This document shows, piece by piece, positions 43,304 through 55,671 of a stretch of DNA of 64,000 nucleotides. Each line of letters begins with the position of its first letter. Position 1 is the first letter of the stretch. The notes under the pieces were generated by a model. That model had not been told where the DNA came from. It was given only the letters and a program-made list of their open reading frames with translations, and made no database searches. The DNA is from Mytilinidion resinicola (Eukaryota > Ascomycota > Dothideomycetes > Mytilinidiales > Mytilinidiaceae). Location: positions 2,848,786 through 2,912,785 of the forward strand of contig NW_022985438.1 in NCBI RefSeq assembly GCF_010093595.1, written 5' to 3'. The translations under genes were made by a program, and so were the position numbers.

Positions 43304-44861
43304 ATGGCGGAAGGAATCGATAGGAAGGCGGAGGGTAGGTTGACTGTCGCGCGCATTAGAGTGAACACTAGCTGACAAGCGCAAAGAGAAGATGGAGTTC
43401 TCAACGTCCAAGGAGGTCACAGTGTAAGTTGAATATACGACTGCAGAATGTACAGAGTAGCTGACAAGATGGTAGTGCACCAACTTGTAAGAGAGGCCCT
43501 TCGATCGCTCCAATACCGTGCTAACTAGACGGCCATCCAGTCGAGGCTATGCATCTGAAGGGTACTGTACTATTTACTCTCTACGGTTGGTCCTAGCTAA
43601 TGCGTCCCAGAAAACCTACTCCGAGGAATCTACGCATACGGATACGAGTCTCCTTCAGCGGTCCAGTCTCGCGCCATTGTCCAGATCTGCAAAGGCCGAG
43701 ACACCATTGCGCAAGCGCAGTCTGGTACGGGAAAGACAGCTACATTCTCCATCAGCATCCTCCAGGTCATCGACACAGCTGTCAGAGAGACGCAAGGTAA
43801 TATGCTCATGTTCCTCGGCACCTCGCTTATGCTGACTACATAATAGCTCTGGTGCTGTCCCCGACTCGCGAACTCGCAACCCAGATTCAATCCGTCGTTA
43901 TGGCTCTTGGAGACTATATGAACGTTCAGTGCCACGCATGTATTGGAGGCACCAACGTTGGCGAAGATATCCGGAAGCTCGACTATGGCCAGCATGTTGT
44001 TTCTGGGACGCCAGGACGTGTGGCAGACATGATCCGTCGCCGAAACTTGCGAACCCGCAACATCAAGATGCTGGTCCTGGATGAAGCTGATGAACTGCTG
44101 AACCGCGGCTTCAGAGAACAGATCTACGACGTCTACCGATACCTACCTCCTGCGACTCAGGTCGTTGTCGTTTCCGCTACTCTCCCCTACGATGTGTTGG
44201 ATATGACGACTAAGTTCATGACGGATCCAGTCAGAATCCTAGTTAAGCGTGATGAATTGACTCTCGAAGGACTCAAGCAATACTTCATCGCTACCGAAAA
44301 GGAGGAATGGAAGTTCGACACCCTCTGCGACTTGTACGACACTTTGACCATTACCCAAGCCGTCATCTTCTGCAACACACGTAGAAAGGTTGACTGGCTG
44401 ACCGACAAGATGCGGGAGGCCAACTTCACCGTATCATCGATGCACGGTGAAATGCCGCAGAAGGAGCGTGACAGCATCATGCAGGACTTCCGCCAGGGCA
44501 ATTCCCGTGTCCTCATCTCTACCGATGTTTGGGCACGTGGTATCGACGTCCAACAGGTCTCGCTCGTCATCAACTACGATCTTCCCAGCAATCGTGAGAA
44601 CTATATCCACAGGATTGGTCGAAGCGGTCGCTTCGGACGTAAGGGTGTTGCTATCAACTTCGTCACTGCTGATGATGTTCGCATCTTGCGCGACATTGAA
44701 CGTATGTAACCTTTTACTCTTTGTTATGGCTCTCTACTAACACTGCATAGTGTACTACTCGACCCAGATCGACGAGATGCCTATGAATGGTAAGAGAGCA
44801 CTGCTAGAATAATGAACCTTAACAAATGCTGACGGTAATAGTGGCGGATCTCCTTGCATAA
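43304..44861 (+). CDS. FAL1: DEAD-box RNA helicase eIF4A-III (Fal1)
   Basis: Exon-junction-complex and rRNA-processing helicase. Eight exons, 404 residues: 43304..43334, 43372..43423, 43476..43486 (11 nt), 43541..43561 (21 nt), 43611..43796, 43847..44701, 44751..44789, 44842..44861. Helicase motifs are complete: Q-motif [22 protein letters not shown], Ia PTRELA, II DEAD, III SAT, V/VI ARGID and [10 protein letters not shown]. The two micro-exons are needed to read [24 protein letters not shown], so they are well supported. Introns 2-7 are about 49-54 nt with GTAAG, GTACT, GTAAT and GTATG donors. Intron 1 (37 nt) is the weakest point; a start at the internal ATG before EFSTSKEV is the alternative. 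Confidence 0.92.
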
Positions 44862-45599
44862 ACAGCCTTAGGCTTAAGATGCTAGAGACAGCATCCTACC
44901 TTTGACTTGGGTATCAATTGGAGTTGGAGGTGCTATTCTACTGTCGTTCTAGGCAAGGTTAGCGTGGAGGAAAGGGGCTTTGTAGCCAAAAAGTGCGTGC
45001 AATTTCCTTAGAATCTCAGTCAGGTCCGCGTTCCAGGCAGGCCCATGCTGACAGAACTGGAATCGGACAGTTGAAACTCATCTCATATGAGAACAAATAA
45101 TACTTTGCCACCTCAAACGATGTTCATTCGATCGGAGTTGCTTCGGCAGCAGAAGACTCGAGGTCCAGTATTAATGTGGCTTTAGCAGCATTGCTTTCCG
45201 ACGATCGTGAGCAGCAAATTGCTCCATCATCCATTTCTAAGGTGATTGCAGAAACAAAAGGCAGTGAGTGCCGTGGATCCAAGATGATCCTCGGGGGACT
45301 CATTAGTACGCCATGACGAGGGTGCCCATTTTTAGCATGGTGAATTTGAGGCCATCCAAGGGGGGCTTGATAGGTATGATTTACGGTTGGCACGGTCTTA
45401 GCAATCGGAACGAGGAACGAAGTGGTCTATGTTCGTACTGTTGTTGAGTAAATATTGGGATACTTCTTGGACATTGAAGAAGCAAATGTTCCACTGAGAC
45501 TCCACTATGATGTTTGGAGTCCGATGTGAGACATTGATTTCGCTAGGATATAACCGTATAATGCAAGAACGCTAGAACGCCGTACAATAACAATCAACT
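44862..45599. other. Intergenic spacer between convergent genes
   Basis: 3' flanks of FAL1 and YJU2. An 89-codon minus frame (45124..45393) opens at GTG and has no recognised features. Confidence 0.45.
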
Positions 45600-46430
45600 T
45601 TACACCAAAGAAGGCTTCTTCTTGATCCCCAGTGCCGCACTGAAATCCTTCTTCTTTTTGACCTGTCGCTTGAAGGCCGGGACCGGCGGCGGAGGCATGG
45701 CCACGGTCGATGCACTCATGGTTGGCGAACTGGCGACAGAACCTTCGCCATCAGTCGAAGGCCCGTCCATCTCGATGATCTCCTCCTCAAGATCAGGCAT
45801 CTTCTTGCTCTCGAACGCTTTCCTCGCAGCCTCAGCGTCCTCCTCTTCCTGCCGCCGCCGCTCCTCCCCTACAACATCACGCTCTACCGCCGTCGTCCCG
45901 CCATCCTTCTCCGCCTTCTCGATCCTCGCATTCCGCGACCGAATCTCGTCCAACGCATCCGCGATCGCCATCTCCGTCTTCGCGTCAATCGTCTTCGCCT
46001 CCAGCTCCTTCATAACATCCCGCTCCGCCTCCTCCCTCTCTAACCTGTCCAACCGTTGCTCTTCCGTCTCCTCCGCCAGCTTCGCCTCGCGCCACGGCTC
46101 GAAGTTCCGCTTCGCGCCCCGCTCGCACTCGTAGTCCATGTTCGCGGGGTCCGTTTTGAAGGTGATTTCACCCGAGCACCGCGTGCAGCGGATGTAGAAG
46201 CGGTAGATGGTGATGGCGTAGTATTTGATGTCTGTGGTTTCTTTGCGCGCGTTGAACTTGCGGCCTTTGTAGATGTATTCGCCGCAGTGGAGGCACTTCA
46301 TGCTGAAGGGGGCCATGAGGCGCACGACTTGGACTTTAGGCCCCGCTTGCTTGGGCCCGCGCGTGCGGGTGATTTTCGAGGGGTCGAAGTCGGGGGGGTA
46401 GTATTTGGAGAGTACTTTTCGCTCGGACAT
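45600..46430 (-). CDS. YJU2: Splicing factor Yju2/Cwc16 (CCDC94 family)
   Basis: Step I spliceosome factor that docks the branch helix. It is 276 residues and uninterrupted. The N-terminus (MSERKVLSKYYPPDFDPSKI) is the hallmark of Yju2, which contacts the branch-site helix. A zinc-binding motif is formed by CLHC near residue 48 and CTRC near residue 85; KGRKFNARKET lies between them, followed by GEITFKTDPANMDYECERGA. A charged coiled coil (LEREEAERDVMKELEAKT) leads to a basic C-terminus. The N-terminus matches CCDC94/Yju2 rather than the paralogue Saf4/CCDC130. Divergent from APC6. Confidence 0.93.
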   Translation of the reverse strand: MSERKVLSKYYPPDFDPSKITRTRGPKQAGPKVQVVRLMAPFSMKCLHCGEYIYKGRKFNARKETTDIKYYAITIYRFYIRCTRCSGEITFKTDPANMDYECERGAKRNFEPWREAKLAEETEEQRLDRLEREEAERDVMKELEAKTIDAKTEMAIADALDEIRSRNARIEKAEKDGGTTAVERDVVGEERRRQEEEDAEAARKAFESKKMPDLEEEIIEMDGPSTDGEGSVASSPTMSASTVAMPPPPVPAFKRQVKKKKDFSAALGIKKKPSLV

Positions 46431-46724
46431 GGTGGCGGCTGTGAGATTGTGAGAGGACTGCTGGAGCTGTTGTGGTTCGCAGAGTGGTGTTGAAGAAGAG
46501 CCAGGCGGCGAAGTTCAACTAATGCCGCCCCGCCGCGCTAAGGGTCTGAGGCACGTGCGGATCTCGCGCTGGGATCTTTCACGTTGTTTACGAGGGTGAA
46601 GCGCGACTGAATACATAGATTCGGAGGCTCCTGACGCCTGCCATATGGCTTTACAATCCCCTATGGTTACGTTCACTTCTTCCTCTTCTAGCTTTCTTTC
46701 CCCTCACATCTTTCGCAGATCGAG
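46431..46724. promoter_or_regulatory. Bidirectional promoter region (YJU2 / APC6)
   Basis: The 294 bp between divergent start codons must hold both promoters or leaders. A pyrimidine-rich run near 46676-46705 lies just before the APC6 start. Confidence 0.45.
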
Positions 46725-48594
46725 ATGGAGAAATTCCTCCGCGAGTGGCGGCAAGATGCCTTGAATAAACACCAGTACGACTCCGCTATATTTATTGGGG
46801 ACAAATTACTGGCTTTAACGAGTACGTCTTTGCACTCACGCAATAGCATCTACTGACTATGCCCAAGATAATGACAAAGATGGATTTTGGCTCGCTCAAG
46901 TTCACTTCTCGACCGGCAATTACACCCGCGCCCTGAGCTTCCTCTCTCGACAAGACCTCATTGCAACCAACCCCTCGTGTAAATATCTGGCCGCGCATTG
47001 CTGTGTAAAACAAGGAAAGTTTGACGAAGCGTTAAACATTTTGGGCGACAAGAACCCGGTACATCTCATAAGTGCGCCTGGAAGTGCCAGGAGGAAACTC
47101 CAGCATGTCGATGGCCGGAAACACTCTAAGCTGGGAGCTAGGAGCGACAGAGTGGACCGCAGCGAAGAGAGGGATAAAGAGGATATCGCAAATATACGGT
47201 TCGAGGCCGCCATGTGTTACCTGAGGGGAGTCTGTTACGCCAAACAGAATGCCTTTGATCGAGCCAAAGATTGCTACAAAGATGCCGTTCGGATAGACGT
47301 CCAGTGCTTCGAAGCGTTCGACCAGCTCATGAAGAACTCCCTCATGTCCCCGAGCGAGGAGTGGAAGTTTTTGGAATCGTTGAATTTCGACACTATTACG
47401 GCAGACAACAACTCGACTTCCCAAGAAGCTGCGGAGTTTGTGAGAATGCTTTACATTACCAGGTTATCCAAGTACGAGCATCCTGAGGAATTTACCGTGG
47501 CGACAGAGACCTTGTCTACCCACTACAACCTCGGGGAAAACCCAGATATCCTCCTCTCCAAAGCCGAACTGCTGTTCACTCAATGCCGCTTCAAGGAAGC
47601 ACTCGCCCTCACTTCGTCTGTTCTAGAGAAGGACCGGTACAACTTCAACACTTTCCCAATCCATCTTGCATGTCTACATGAACTCAACGAGAGAAACGCG
47701 CTCTTCCTCCTCGCCCACGACCTCGCAGACAACCACCCCGAAGAGCCTTGTGCCTGGCTCGCCATCGGCGTATACTACCTCACAATTAACCGCATCGCCG
47801 AAGCACGCCGATTCTTCTCCAAAGCCTCAATGATGGATCCCCACTTCGGCCCCGCCTGGATTGGTTTCGCGCACACCTTCGCTGCAGAAGGCGAGCACGA
47901 CCAGGCCATATCAGCCTATTCGACCGCCGCGCGCCTCTTCCAAGGAACGCATCTTCCACAGCTATTCCTGGGTATGCAGAATTTGCAATTGAACAACATG
48001 CCACTAGCACACGAGTACCTTAACACGGCGTACGCCCTATGCAAGACTGACCCGCTACTACTTAACGAACTAGGCGTAGTTCTGTACCACGAAGACAACC
48101 TGCAGAACGCCATAGCGCTCTTCAAGCTCGCGCTCACGCTGGCGACGGAGGTAGGGTCTGATCCTAGGGCTTGGCTTGCTACGCGTGCAAATCTAGGCCA
48201 TGCTCTGCGGAGGACAGGTCAATTTCCCGAAGCGCTCGCTTCTTTCGATGACGTCCTCCGGTCTGGTGGGAAAGATGCTGGTGTTTTCTGCGCTAAAGGG
48301 CTAGTGCTGTTGGAGATGGGCGACAGCTGGCAAGCCGTCATTGCACTGCACGAGGCGCTGGCTGTCAGTCCGCAGGATCCGATCGCGACAGATCTACTAG
48401 GCAAGGCGTTGGAGGTTAACGAGGCTGTTCCTTTGATGGATGGCAGTGAGGAAGAGGAATTTGAGCGGAGGATCGGGGAGCGGAAAGGAGAGACTGCTAA
48501 TGGGAAGGCGAGGAGGAGGCCTAGGGGGAGGCTGAGTGAGGGTGATGTGACGGGTGCGGGGGAGAGCATGATGGTTGATTCGGATGATGATTGA
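46725..48594 (+). CDS. CUT9: Anaphase-promoting complex subunit APC6/Cdc16/Cut9
   Basis: TPR scaffold subunit of the anaphase-promoting complex, a ubiquitin ligase controlling mitotic exit. Exon 1 (46725..46821) encodes MEKFLREWRQDALNKHQYDS and joins exon 2 (46868..48594) in phase 1 across a 46-nt intron (GTACGT...CCAAG), for 607 residues. At least eight TPR units can be traced, such as ALTSSVLEKDRYNFNTFPIH, CAWLAIGVYYLTINRIAEAR, FGPAWIGFAHTFAAEGEHDQ and LLNELGVVLYHEDNLQNAIA; the FGPAWIGFAHTFA repeat is the strongest Cdc16 match. The Asp-rich C-terminus ends in MVDSDDD. Confidence 0.93.
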
Positions 48595-49022
48595 GTTTTG
48601 GGAAGCGTTGTACTGTACTACCAAGTACGTTGATTTGGATATGACCGGCATAGCATTGGGCGGTGTTTTGGAGTAATTCTCCCATAGCTCTTATGATAGT
48701 GCAAGCGTTTCTACAAGTCCTGGGATTTCAGTGTATTGGGAGCGTAACTCCCTTGGTACAATGAATCTCGAAGAGGTTATCCATGTTGCTCTTCACGTGA
48801 TATTGAATTCATTCGATCCGAGAATTCGATAATCTCAGCCACTGATATCTCATGTGCCTCGATATCCACTCCCAAAAATATATTCCAAGCTTAGTAGCTT
48901 TCATTTATGCTTCATAATCGTTACCTTATCGCATCTATCCAATCTCATCAAAGTGTGCTTACACCGTGTCATCAAACGTGACGCCGTGGTAGCCCATATA
49001 TGCCGTGTTCCAGAATCCACCT
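48595..49022. other. Intergenic spacer between convergent genes
   Basis: 3' flanks of APC6 and the aminotransferase gene. No feature recognised. Confidence 0.5.
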
Positions 49023-50954
49023 CTAGCAAAACCCAGTCAACATAGCCAACCCAGCGTTATTCCCCTCACCCGCTAGCATCGCAGGCGGCGCATCGTCTTC
49101 CAACAACTCATCAATCTTCTCCTTCTTCTTAATCCGCCAAAACGCCTGCGCGCCATCCACAAACCGATGGCTAATATCCTCCAGCACATCATCATCGACC
49201 GCCGCAAAGCACAACCGAAAGCACTCCCACGCATCCCCATCTCTAATTTCCTCCGTCGGCGCGAAAATACTCCCCGGGGCCGCCAGCACCTTATACGGGT
49301 TCGTCGTCCAAAACACCCACAGCGCCGCCGACAGCCTTGCGAGCGGCACGCTCTTCCGTAGCGGATGCGTCGTGAAATCGAACCGCACCCACACAAACAT
49401 GCCGCCCAGCGGCCTCACAAAGTCGTAGATCTTCGTCTTCTCAACCACCGCCCACTCGTCGTCCGCTACCGCTGACAGCGACCCCCGCCGCCCCGCCTTC
49501 ACGAGCGTCTTCCCGCCGTCCATGATGTCGCACATCGCGTTCATGCGGCGCTCGTAGTTGCCTCGCAGGCCCTCGAGCCAGCGCACCCACCCGTCGACCT
49601 TCCAGCCGCTGCCGTCGGCGGCGCCGCCGCGGCCGCCGTCGCTGCGGCTCTGCGGGCCCATGATCAGTTCGGCGATCATGGCCTGCACGAAGCCGGAGGG
49701 TTGTTGGGTGCTGGTCTCGGTGATGCGCAGGATGCGCTCGACCAGGACGGGCTGCGCCGTGATCCAGCCGAGGCGGCAGCCCGGCGCGACGGTTTTGGAG
49801 AAGGTGTCGAGGCGCACGACGCGGCCTTGGTAGTCGATGGAGAGGTAGGAGGGGATGAGGGAGTCGAGGAAGGGGAAGCCGGAGGATTTGGCGGGGGCAG
49901 GCGGCGGAGGGGTGGTGTCGGAGACGGCGGAGGGGAATTGCAGGTACCAGTATGGGTCGTCTTCGATGATTATGACGTCGTATTTCACGCAGAGGGCGTA
50001 GATTTCTTTGCGCCGGGCGACGCTGAGGGTGCCACTCGTGGGGTTCTGGCCGATGCTAGGAGAGAAAGAGCAGGTCAGTGTTGGGGATTACTACGGTGAG
50101 GTCTGAATTGGGCCACCTACGTTACTGTATACATCAGGTGCGGCCGTCTACCCTTTGAGAAGTCCCAGTTCTCCAGCACATCCTCGAGTCCTCCTTTTCC
50201 GCTAGCCATCATGCCCTCGTCGTCGATTTTCACAGGGGCAATGCTGATGCCTCGAGGCCTGGCCGTCTGGATCGCGTTCATGTAGCAGTATTCCTCGACT
50301 AGCATAGCTGGCTTCTCATCAATCGGATCGTGGCCCTCACTCCATTCATTAGAAAGAGCCTGGATCGCTTTCGAAAAGCCATCGGTAGCCCCGCATGTCA
50401 AGATTATCTCGGCACCGCCTTTGTACGGAATCGTCGGGTGTAAATTTTCCAGGGTGAACTTCCGGACGAAGTAATATAGCGAGGGGTAGCCTTGAGCAGT
50501 GCCATATTGCAACGCTGTTGTGAGATCAATGGTCCGCAGAGGGTCGACGATGCCCGCGTCGTGGGGGACGACGACTCGTGTCGAAGCTGGCGAGTCTGAG
50601 ATTCTAGCAGAAGCTAGCTCTGATGTGGGAGGGTCAATTGGCTTGATTGGCGTGGGTTTGAATCTGTTTGGGAGTGCGACTTTGGCTTCGAGGGTGTCGT
50701 ACGGGAAGTAACCGGCGTTCGGAAGTCCTAGTACAGATGTCAGCATCCATATTGGAGATTAGAGATTGGGAGGAGGGCGAAGTCCTCTTATTCTAACCTC
50801 CAGCCAGCTGTCCAATTCCAGGTATTGCGAAGTACTTGTAAAATGACTTTACGGAGGAGGCTTCCCGCTTTTTGGTACTCCTCGAGAGATGGTGGGTGAG
50901 ATCAACGGGATCTGGCAGTGCCGCGGAGGCAACATTCGCATTATTAGAAGTCAT
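49023..50954 (-). CDS. Aromatic aminotransferase-like PLP enzyme (Aro8 type)
   Basis: Fold-type I aminotransferase of 598 residues, probably for aromatic amino acids or 2-aminoadipate. Three exons: 50798..50954, 50121..50727, 49023..50055; they splice as LAGG-LPNAGYFPYDTLE and LMYTVT-IGQNPTSGTLS. The two introns are 70 and 65 nt. Key elements: LQYGTAQGYPSLYYFVRKF, EIILTCGATDGFSKAIQAL, VEEYCYMNAIQ, the substrate-side IIIEDDPYWYLQFP (Asp and Tyr for PLP), the PLP lysine in LDTFSKTVAPGCRLGW, and the late Arg-bearing FRLCFAAVDDD. A Gly/Ser-rich insert with SRSDGGRGGAADGSG makes it longer than yeast Aro8 (500). Substrate specificity cannot be read from sequence. Confidence 0.88.
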
Positions 50955-51602
50955 ATCGGCGGTTGACGTATCTATAGATTCTAATAAGATCTATAGCAAC
51001 ATATAGAGAATAGATGAGGAAGTGTTTATTTGGAGTCTAGTCCGCATCTTGTCCGCGCCCTCCACAGTACACTTCGCGATAACTAGCTACCTTGCATTGA
51101 TAAGCAGGCCTATTCAATGACACTAACTAATCCAGGACGCGCCGCGGGTTGGTATCGTACCTACAGGACCCCTCTACACACGGATTCGAACTCAACGCCT
51201 ACTTCAAGTGTCCAGGAGCGCCTGGACGGAATGTGTAGATACACGCTAAGCGCCATTACACAAACAAAGGACCTTCCAACGAAATCGACCGTGAGAGAAA
51301 CCAAACCGCCATGCCGGTATGGCGCCTGTGCCGAAGGGTCCGGCGATGCGACGCTAACGCAGGTGGTGGGCCGAGCACCTGTCCACCATGGTTTCCTCTG
51401 CATGAACAACACTGTCCCTTTTGACGTTGGATTCGTGTACATCATACATACCTATCGTTTCTTGTCGGTTTCTGTATAGCTACGCCGCTCTCGTTTCTAT
51501 CCTCATCCCCATTGCTATTGAGTGCTGCGCGCCAACGACCCATTGGACCCCTTCAAAGTGTCTCCGGAAGCCTCGCATCACGAACTACAAGATATATCCG
51601 CC
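50955..51602. other. Intergenic spacer with an unconvincing ORF
   Basis: A 120-codon plus frame with an ATG (51117..51479) lies here. It has no family features and an antisense frame of similar quality, so it is not annotated as a gene. This is the 5' region shared by the aminotransferase (-) and the LCCL protein (+). Confidence 0.45.
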
Positions 51603-53560
51603 ATGGAGCCTTCAGACGACGAAGCAGCTCCTCCCCGCGCTTACCGCGACGATGCGACCAGCGTGAGTTCCGACGGAACCATCACAATCGGGGAGGATGC
51701 GGTGCTCATAGATGGAGCCGAAGCCTCCGACGACGAGAACTATCCGTACCGCCAGCCCTCGCCGATGCTCAAATATATACCTACACGGGTTCAGCGGACT
51801 TCACGGGCGATATCAAGATGGGCAAAGGGGCCCCAGCCGCCGCGGCCGTGGAAAATACAGCCCTACTTCCCCACTGTACAATACGCGCCCGTCCAATTCG
51901 TAAATAACTACTTTCCGAAGCGGAAGCACAAGGTCTTGTTGTTGATATTCTTCTACATGTGCTGGCTGCTGTGTTTTGGGCTGGTCCTACACAGGTCTGC
52001 GTTCGCGAGTGATATACCGGGGCATGGCTCTCCCGTGAGGATTACGTGCACTGATAGATTCTGGTAAGCTTAACTATCCTACAGCCGTAGACGTATGCTC
52101 ATACATGTGACAGGAATGATGGCAACGGCTGTGGATTGAACGGCAATCTCTGCCGCCCGTTCGAGAATAGTACTATGGCATTCCGGTGCCCCGCGAATTG
52201 CAAACGAGTCGAAGTAGTCAATCCTCACGCAGTAGGTGATCAGGAGGTCAACTATCGATCTCTTGTAATCGGCGGGCCGACAAACAAAGAGAAAGACCTT
52301 GAACACACATTCTATCGCGGCGACTCGTTCATATGCGGCGCCGCAATACATGCCGGCTTCATCAGCAACCAAGATGGAGGATGCGGCGTAGTGTCTCTCG
52401 TTGGCGAGCAGAGCAAGTTCCCCAGCGTGAAGCAAAACCGTATCACCAGCATAGGCTTCGATTCCTACTTCCCTAAATCCTTTTCATTCCTATCAGGCAC
52501 TTCATCAAAGTGTCGTGATCTCCGTTGGCCCCTCCTCGGCGTCTCTCTCACCTTTACCATTCTCCTATCTCTATTCACAACATCACCAGCCGTATTCCTT
52601 CCCTCCGTATACACTGGCATCTTCTTCCACGTCGCCCTAGCATCAGACCCGCCAAACCTGACCGACTACTACTCCATCGTCAGCATAGCGCTCGGCCGTT
52701 TCCTCCCCGCATCATTCTGCATGTTCGTTGTCTACAAATACTGCGTGCGGCGCCAACAACTCGGGCTGCACGCCCAATTCGAAAAGACCATCCTCTGGCT
52801 CGGCGGCTGCTGGATCGGCGCGTTAAACAACTACACCTTTGACCGAATCCCAATTCAGCGCCTAACACCGCACGACATCCAACAACAACCCGGTGCCATC
52901 CCCGCCCTGATCATCATCGTCTTGTCCCTCTTCTTCATCGCCGTCGGCCAAGCCTGGGCCATCCGCGTCGAAGGCCGGCTGCCGCGCTACCTCGCCGTCT
53001 ACGGCATCTTCGTCGCCTGCATCCTCGCCATGGTCGCCGTGCCCAAAATGAACGTGCGCATCCACCACTACATCCTCGCGCTGCTCCTCGTGCCCGGCAC
53101 CGCCATGCAGAACCGCCCCAGCCTGCTCTTCCAGGGCATCCTCATCGGCCTGTTCATCAACGGCATCGCGCGCTGGGGCTTCGACAGCATCCTGCAGACG
53201 CCCGACGAGCTGCGCGGCGACGCGCCGCTCGGCTCGCTGCTGCCGCTCATCTTGCCGCCGATCGTGTATAACAACCCGGTTTCGTCGGGCTTGTTGCCGA
53301 ATATTACGTTTGAGTGGACGCTTCCGCTTCCTGGGTTGTACGATGGGCTTAGTGTGCTGGTTAATGATGTTGAACGATTTCGGGGGTATGAGGATAGGGG
53401 GAAGAATTCGTTTACGTGGGTTAGGCATGATAGGGAGCTGCCGGAGTATTTTAGGTTTGGGTTCCTGAGTGGGAGTCGCACGGCGGATTATACGAAGGCG
53501 GGGAAGTGGGCGGCGAGTGGAGGGTGGACGGAGATGCCGCCTGGGCCGGGGTTTGCGTAG
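51603..53560 (+). CDS. LCCL-domain multi-span membrane protein
   Basis: Integral membrane protein of 635 residues with an LCCL domain, a module found in extracellular eukaryotic proteins. Exons 51603..52063 and 52114..53560 join in phase 2 across a 50-nt intron (GTAAGC...GACAG), completing FWNDGNGCGLNGNLC. The frame extends upstream only to GTG, and the ATG at 51603 has a good context (CGCCATGG). The N-terminal region is cytosolic and acidic. A membrane segment (HKVLLLIFFYMCWLLCFGLV) precedes the LCCL domain, whose cysteines are in GCGLNGNLCRPF, FRCPANCKRV, FICGAAIHAGF and GGCGVVSLV. Further membrane segments follow (WPLLGVSLTFTILLSLF, LIIIVLSLFFIAVGQAWAI, YLAVYGIFVACILAMVAV). Function is unknown in fungi. 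Confidence 0.88.
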
Positions 53561-53802
53561 GGTGAGTGAGGTGTATAGAATTTGTTTGACTGAACTGCAT
53601 AGGGGTGTTGGACTAAGGACTAAAGCATCGGGAATTGGAAAGATAGACGCTATTTTGGGAGTTGTCGCATAGCACCATGTTTGAAAGACAAGTCGATGAA
53701 TCCTCAGCTCATGCAGTTTCCACATTTTGTTTAGCGATCTGATTCCAACATAGCTCTTACAAACTCTCGAATACTCAACAAGTCAACTCACAGTCCCCTT
53801 CT

Positions 53803-54628
53803 TCACAAATACTTCCCAAAGAAATCCCGCAGGATCCCATAGCCACGCAGATACTCCGCCTTCGCCCTCGGATCTTCAAAGTCCGCGCGCGACGCCATCC
53901 AGCCATGGACCTGATCCGTAAACGTCTCGACATAGTTCTCAACCGTCAACCCAGCCTTGAACGCATTCACGAGCTACACACACACACGTCAGCCTCCACA
54001 CATCACTCATCGCTCAAAAGTCAAAACTCACCTCAACATTCTCGTCCCCACTCGGCAGCACCACCAGCGGCACCTCCACCTTCCCCGCATCCTCCACCAC
54101 CATCAAACTCGGATGCAGCATCGCCGCCGCCTTGAACCCGGCCGCCGGATTCGCCAGCAACGACGCAATCTTCGCGCCCCAGCAGTACCCCACGACGCCC
54201 CAGCTCGTGATCTGGGGGTTCGCCTCCTTGATCGCCGCGAAGTACGCCGGGATCTTGGGCAGCGTGTCCGCGGGCGCCGCGGGGCCCGTCATGAAGGCCG
54301 TGATGTAGGCGTGCTGCTCGGGGGTCACGGGCGGGTACATGGCGAGGTCGGCGGGGGCGTCGTCGAACCAGTCGGGCATGAAGATCTTGTAGTGCTGGGT
54401 GGACGTGGACGTGGAGCCGGGGGCCGAGCCGGAGAGGATGTCGGCGGCTTGCAGCGTTTGCGGGTAGTAGCCGAAGATGTCGTAGATGACGAGGATGCCG
54501 TGGGTGGCCGTGGACAGGCCGGTCGTGTAGGTTTTCAGGCCGCCGAGGGCGGTGTAGGCGCCGAGTTGGGTGTAGGGGCCTGAGACGACGGGGGGCCGGC
54601 GGCAGCAGGCGGTGTTGGGGCTGGACAT
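53803..54628 (-). CDS. Dienelactone hydrolase family protein
   Basis: Alpha/beta hydrolase of the dienelactone hydrolase family, 255 residues. Exons 54032..54628 and 53803..53973 join in phase 0 across a 58-nt intron (GTGAGT...GTGTAG, containing a GT run), giving DENVELVNAFKAGL. The catalytic Cys sits in GVVGYCWGAKI, the acid is in LPSGDENVE, and the His in DQVHGWMASRADF. The start MSSPNTACCRRPPVVSGPY is typical of fungal members. In bacteria such enzymes open dienelactones in chloroaromatic degradation; fungal substrates are mostly unknown. Convergent with the LCCL gene. Confidence 0.9.
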
Positions 54629-55671
54629 GGTTGGGGGGGTTGGGGGTTGGGTTGGAGAGGCTGTGGTGATACTTGGGGATGGGAATGGAGATGGAGATGG
54701 AGAGGGAGTTGGTGGATGATTTCGAGGTTCGACTGAAGAGAATAGTAGATTTTATATGAATGTGAAGAGCGTATTGGGCGTGTTGAGGTATGCATGTCAG
54801 ATGCGTATCAACGGCAGGGGTAAAAGAATCACTTTTGCGTCCTTGTAGATGCCCAGCTTGGGTGTTTCAGCTGCTTCAAGACATTCTGAACATCAGATTA
54901 GTCTCTCGAACTGCAGATCGGCACTGAGCGGCTCCATGGCCCTATAATTTGCTAGAAGAAAGGCCCGTCGGGATTGTTGACGGCATCGTTGGAGCTTGAA
55001 AGTATTGCGGGGATGAACATGCCGCACGTTGACTAAACAACAAAAGTCAGCTTGCCGACGTCGAAAGGCTGCGATGACGCGGCATGTGTCAGCGCATATT
55101 GGGTTGGCAAAATCTGGGCTGCGGGGTCGTGAATTGGAAGTGTGCAGTGCTCGCTGGATCGAAGTGATGCCTAACTTCGTGTAGTTGATGACGGTGCTAA
55201 CGGAGCCCTAACTCTACCTATACCTCTTGGCGTTTTCAAGGCATGGGTATCGCTAGCTGGATGCAGCCCGAATCACCTAATCAGGACAACGAGCTTGTAT
55301 AGTCATATAATCGCAAATTGTAGGCGTACCTAACAGAAAGCTTCTTGGTAAAGATTGCTCTGCAATTGTTGCTAATAACGAGCATGACTGTCTGATACCT
55401 CTCGCGCTATCCACAAAGGTGCCTGCAATGCTCGTCCTGGTAAACAGTCAGTGGATGATTTGACTGGCTAATCACGCCATGCATCAAAGAAATCTTGTCC
55501 TGCCATCTATTGTGGGCGAGCTTGGAATTGTATAAAGAACAGGAGTACTCACTGCATTATTTCGTCTTCATCTCAACCACATCACTGCCTTCATCTCAAA
55601 TACTTCCTTGCTCTCAGCCACTTAAGATTTCGACAGTTCATAGAAGAATACCTCCTCCAGCTCCATCAACA
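54629..55671. other. Intergenic spacer, 1 kb, divergent promoters
   Basis: 5' flanks of the dienelactone hydrolase (-) and alpha/beta hydrolase (+) genes. A GGAGAT-rich short repeat lies near 54675-54705. No gene recognised. Confidence 0.45.

Noticed and set aside
45124..45393. 89-codon minus-strand frame
   Set aside because: Opens at GTG, no recognisable motif and no supporting exon.
51117..51479. 120-codon ATG-initiated plus-strand frame
   Set aside because: No family features and a comparable antisense frame; could be a small gene, but the sequence does not support one.
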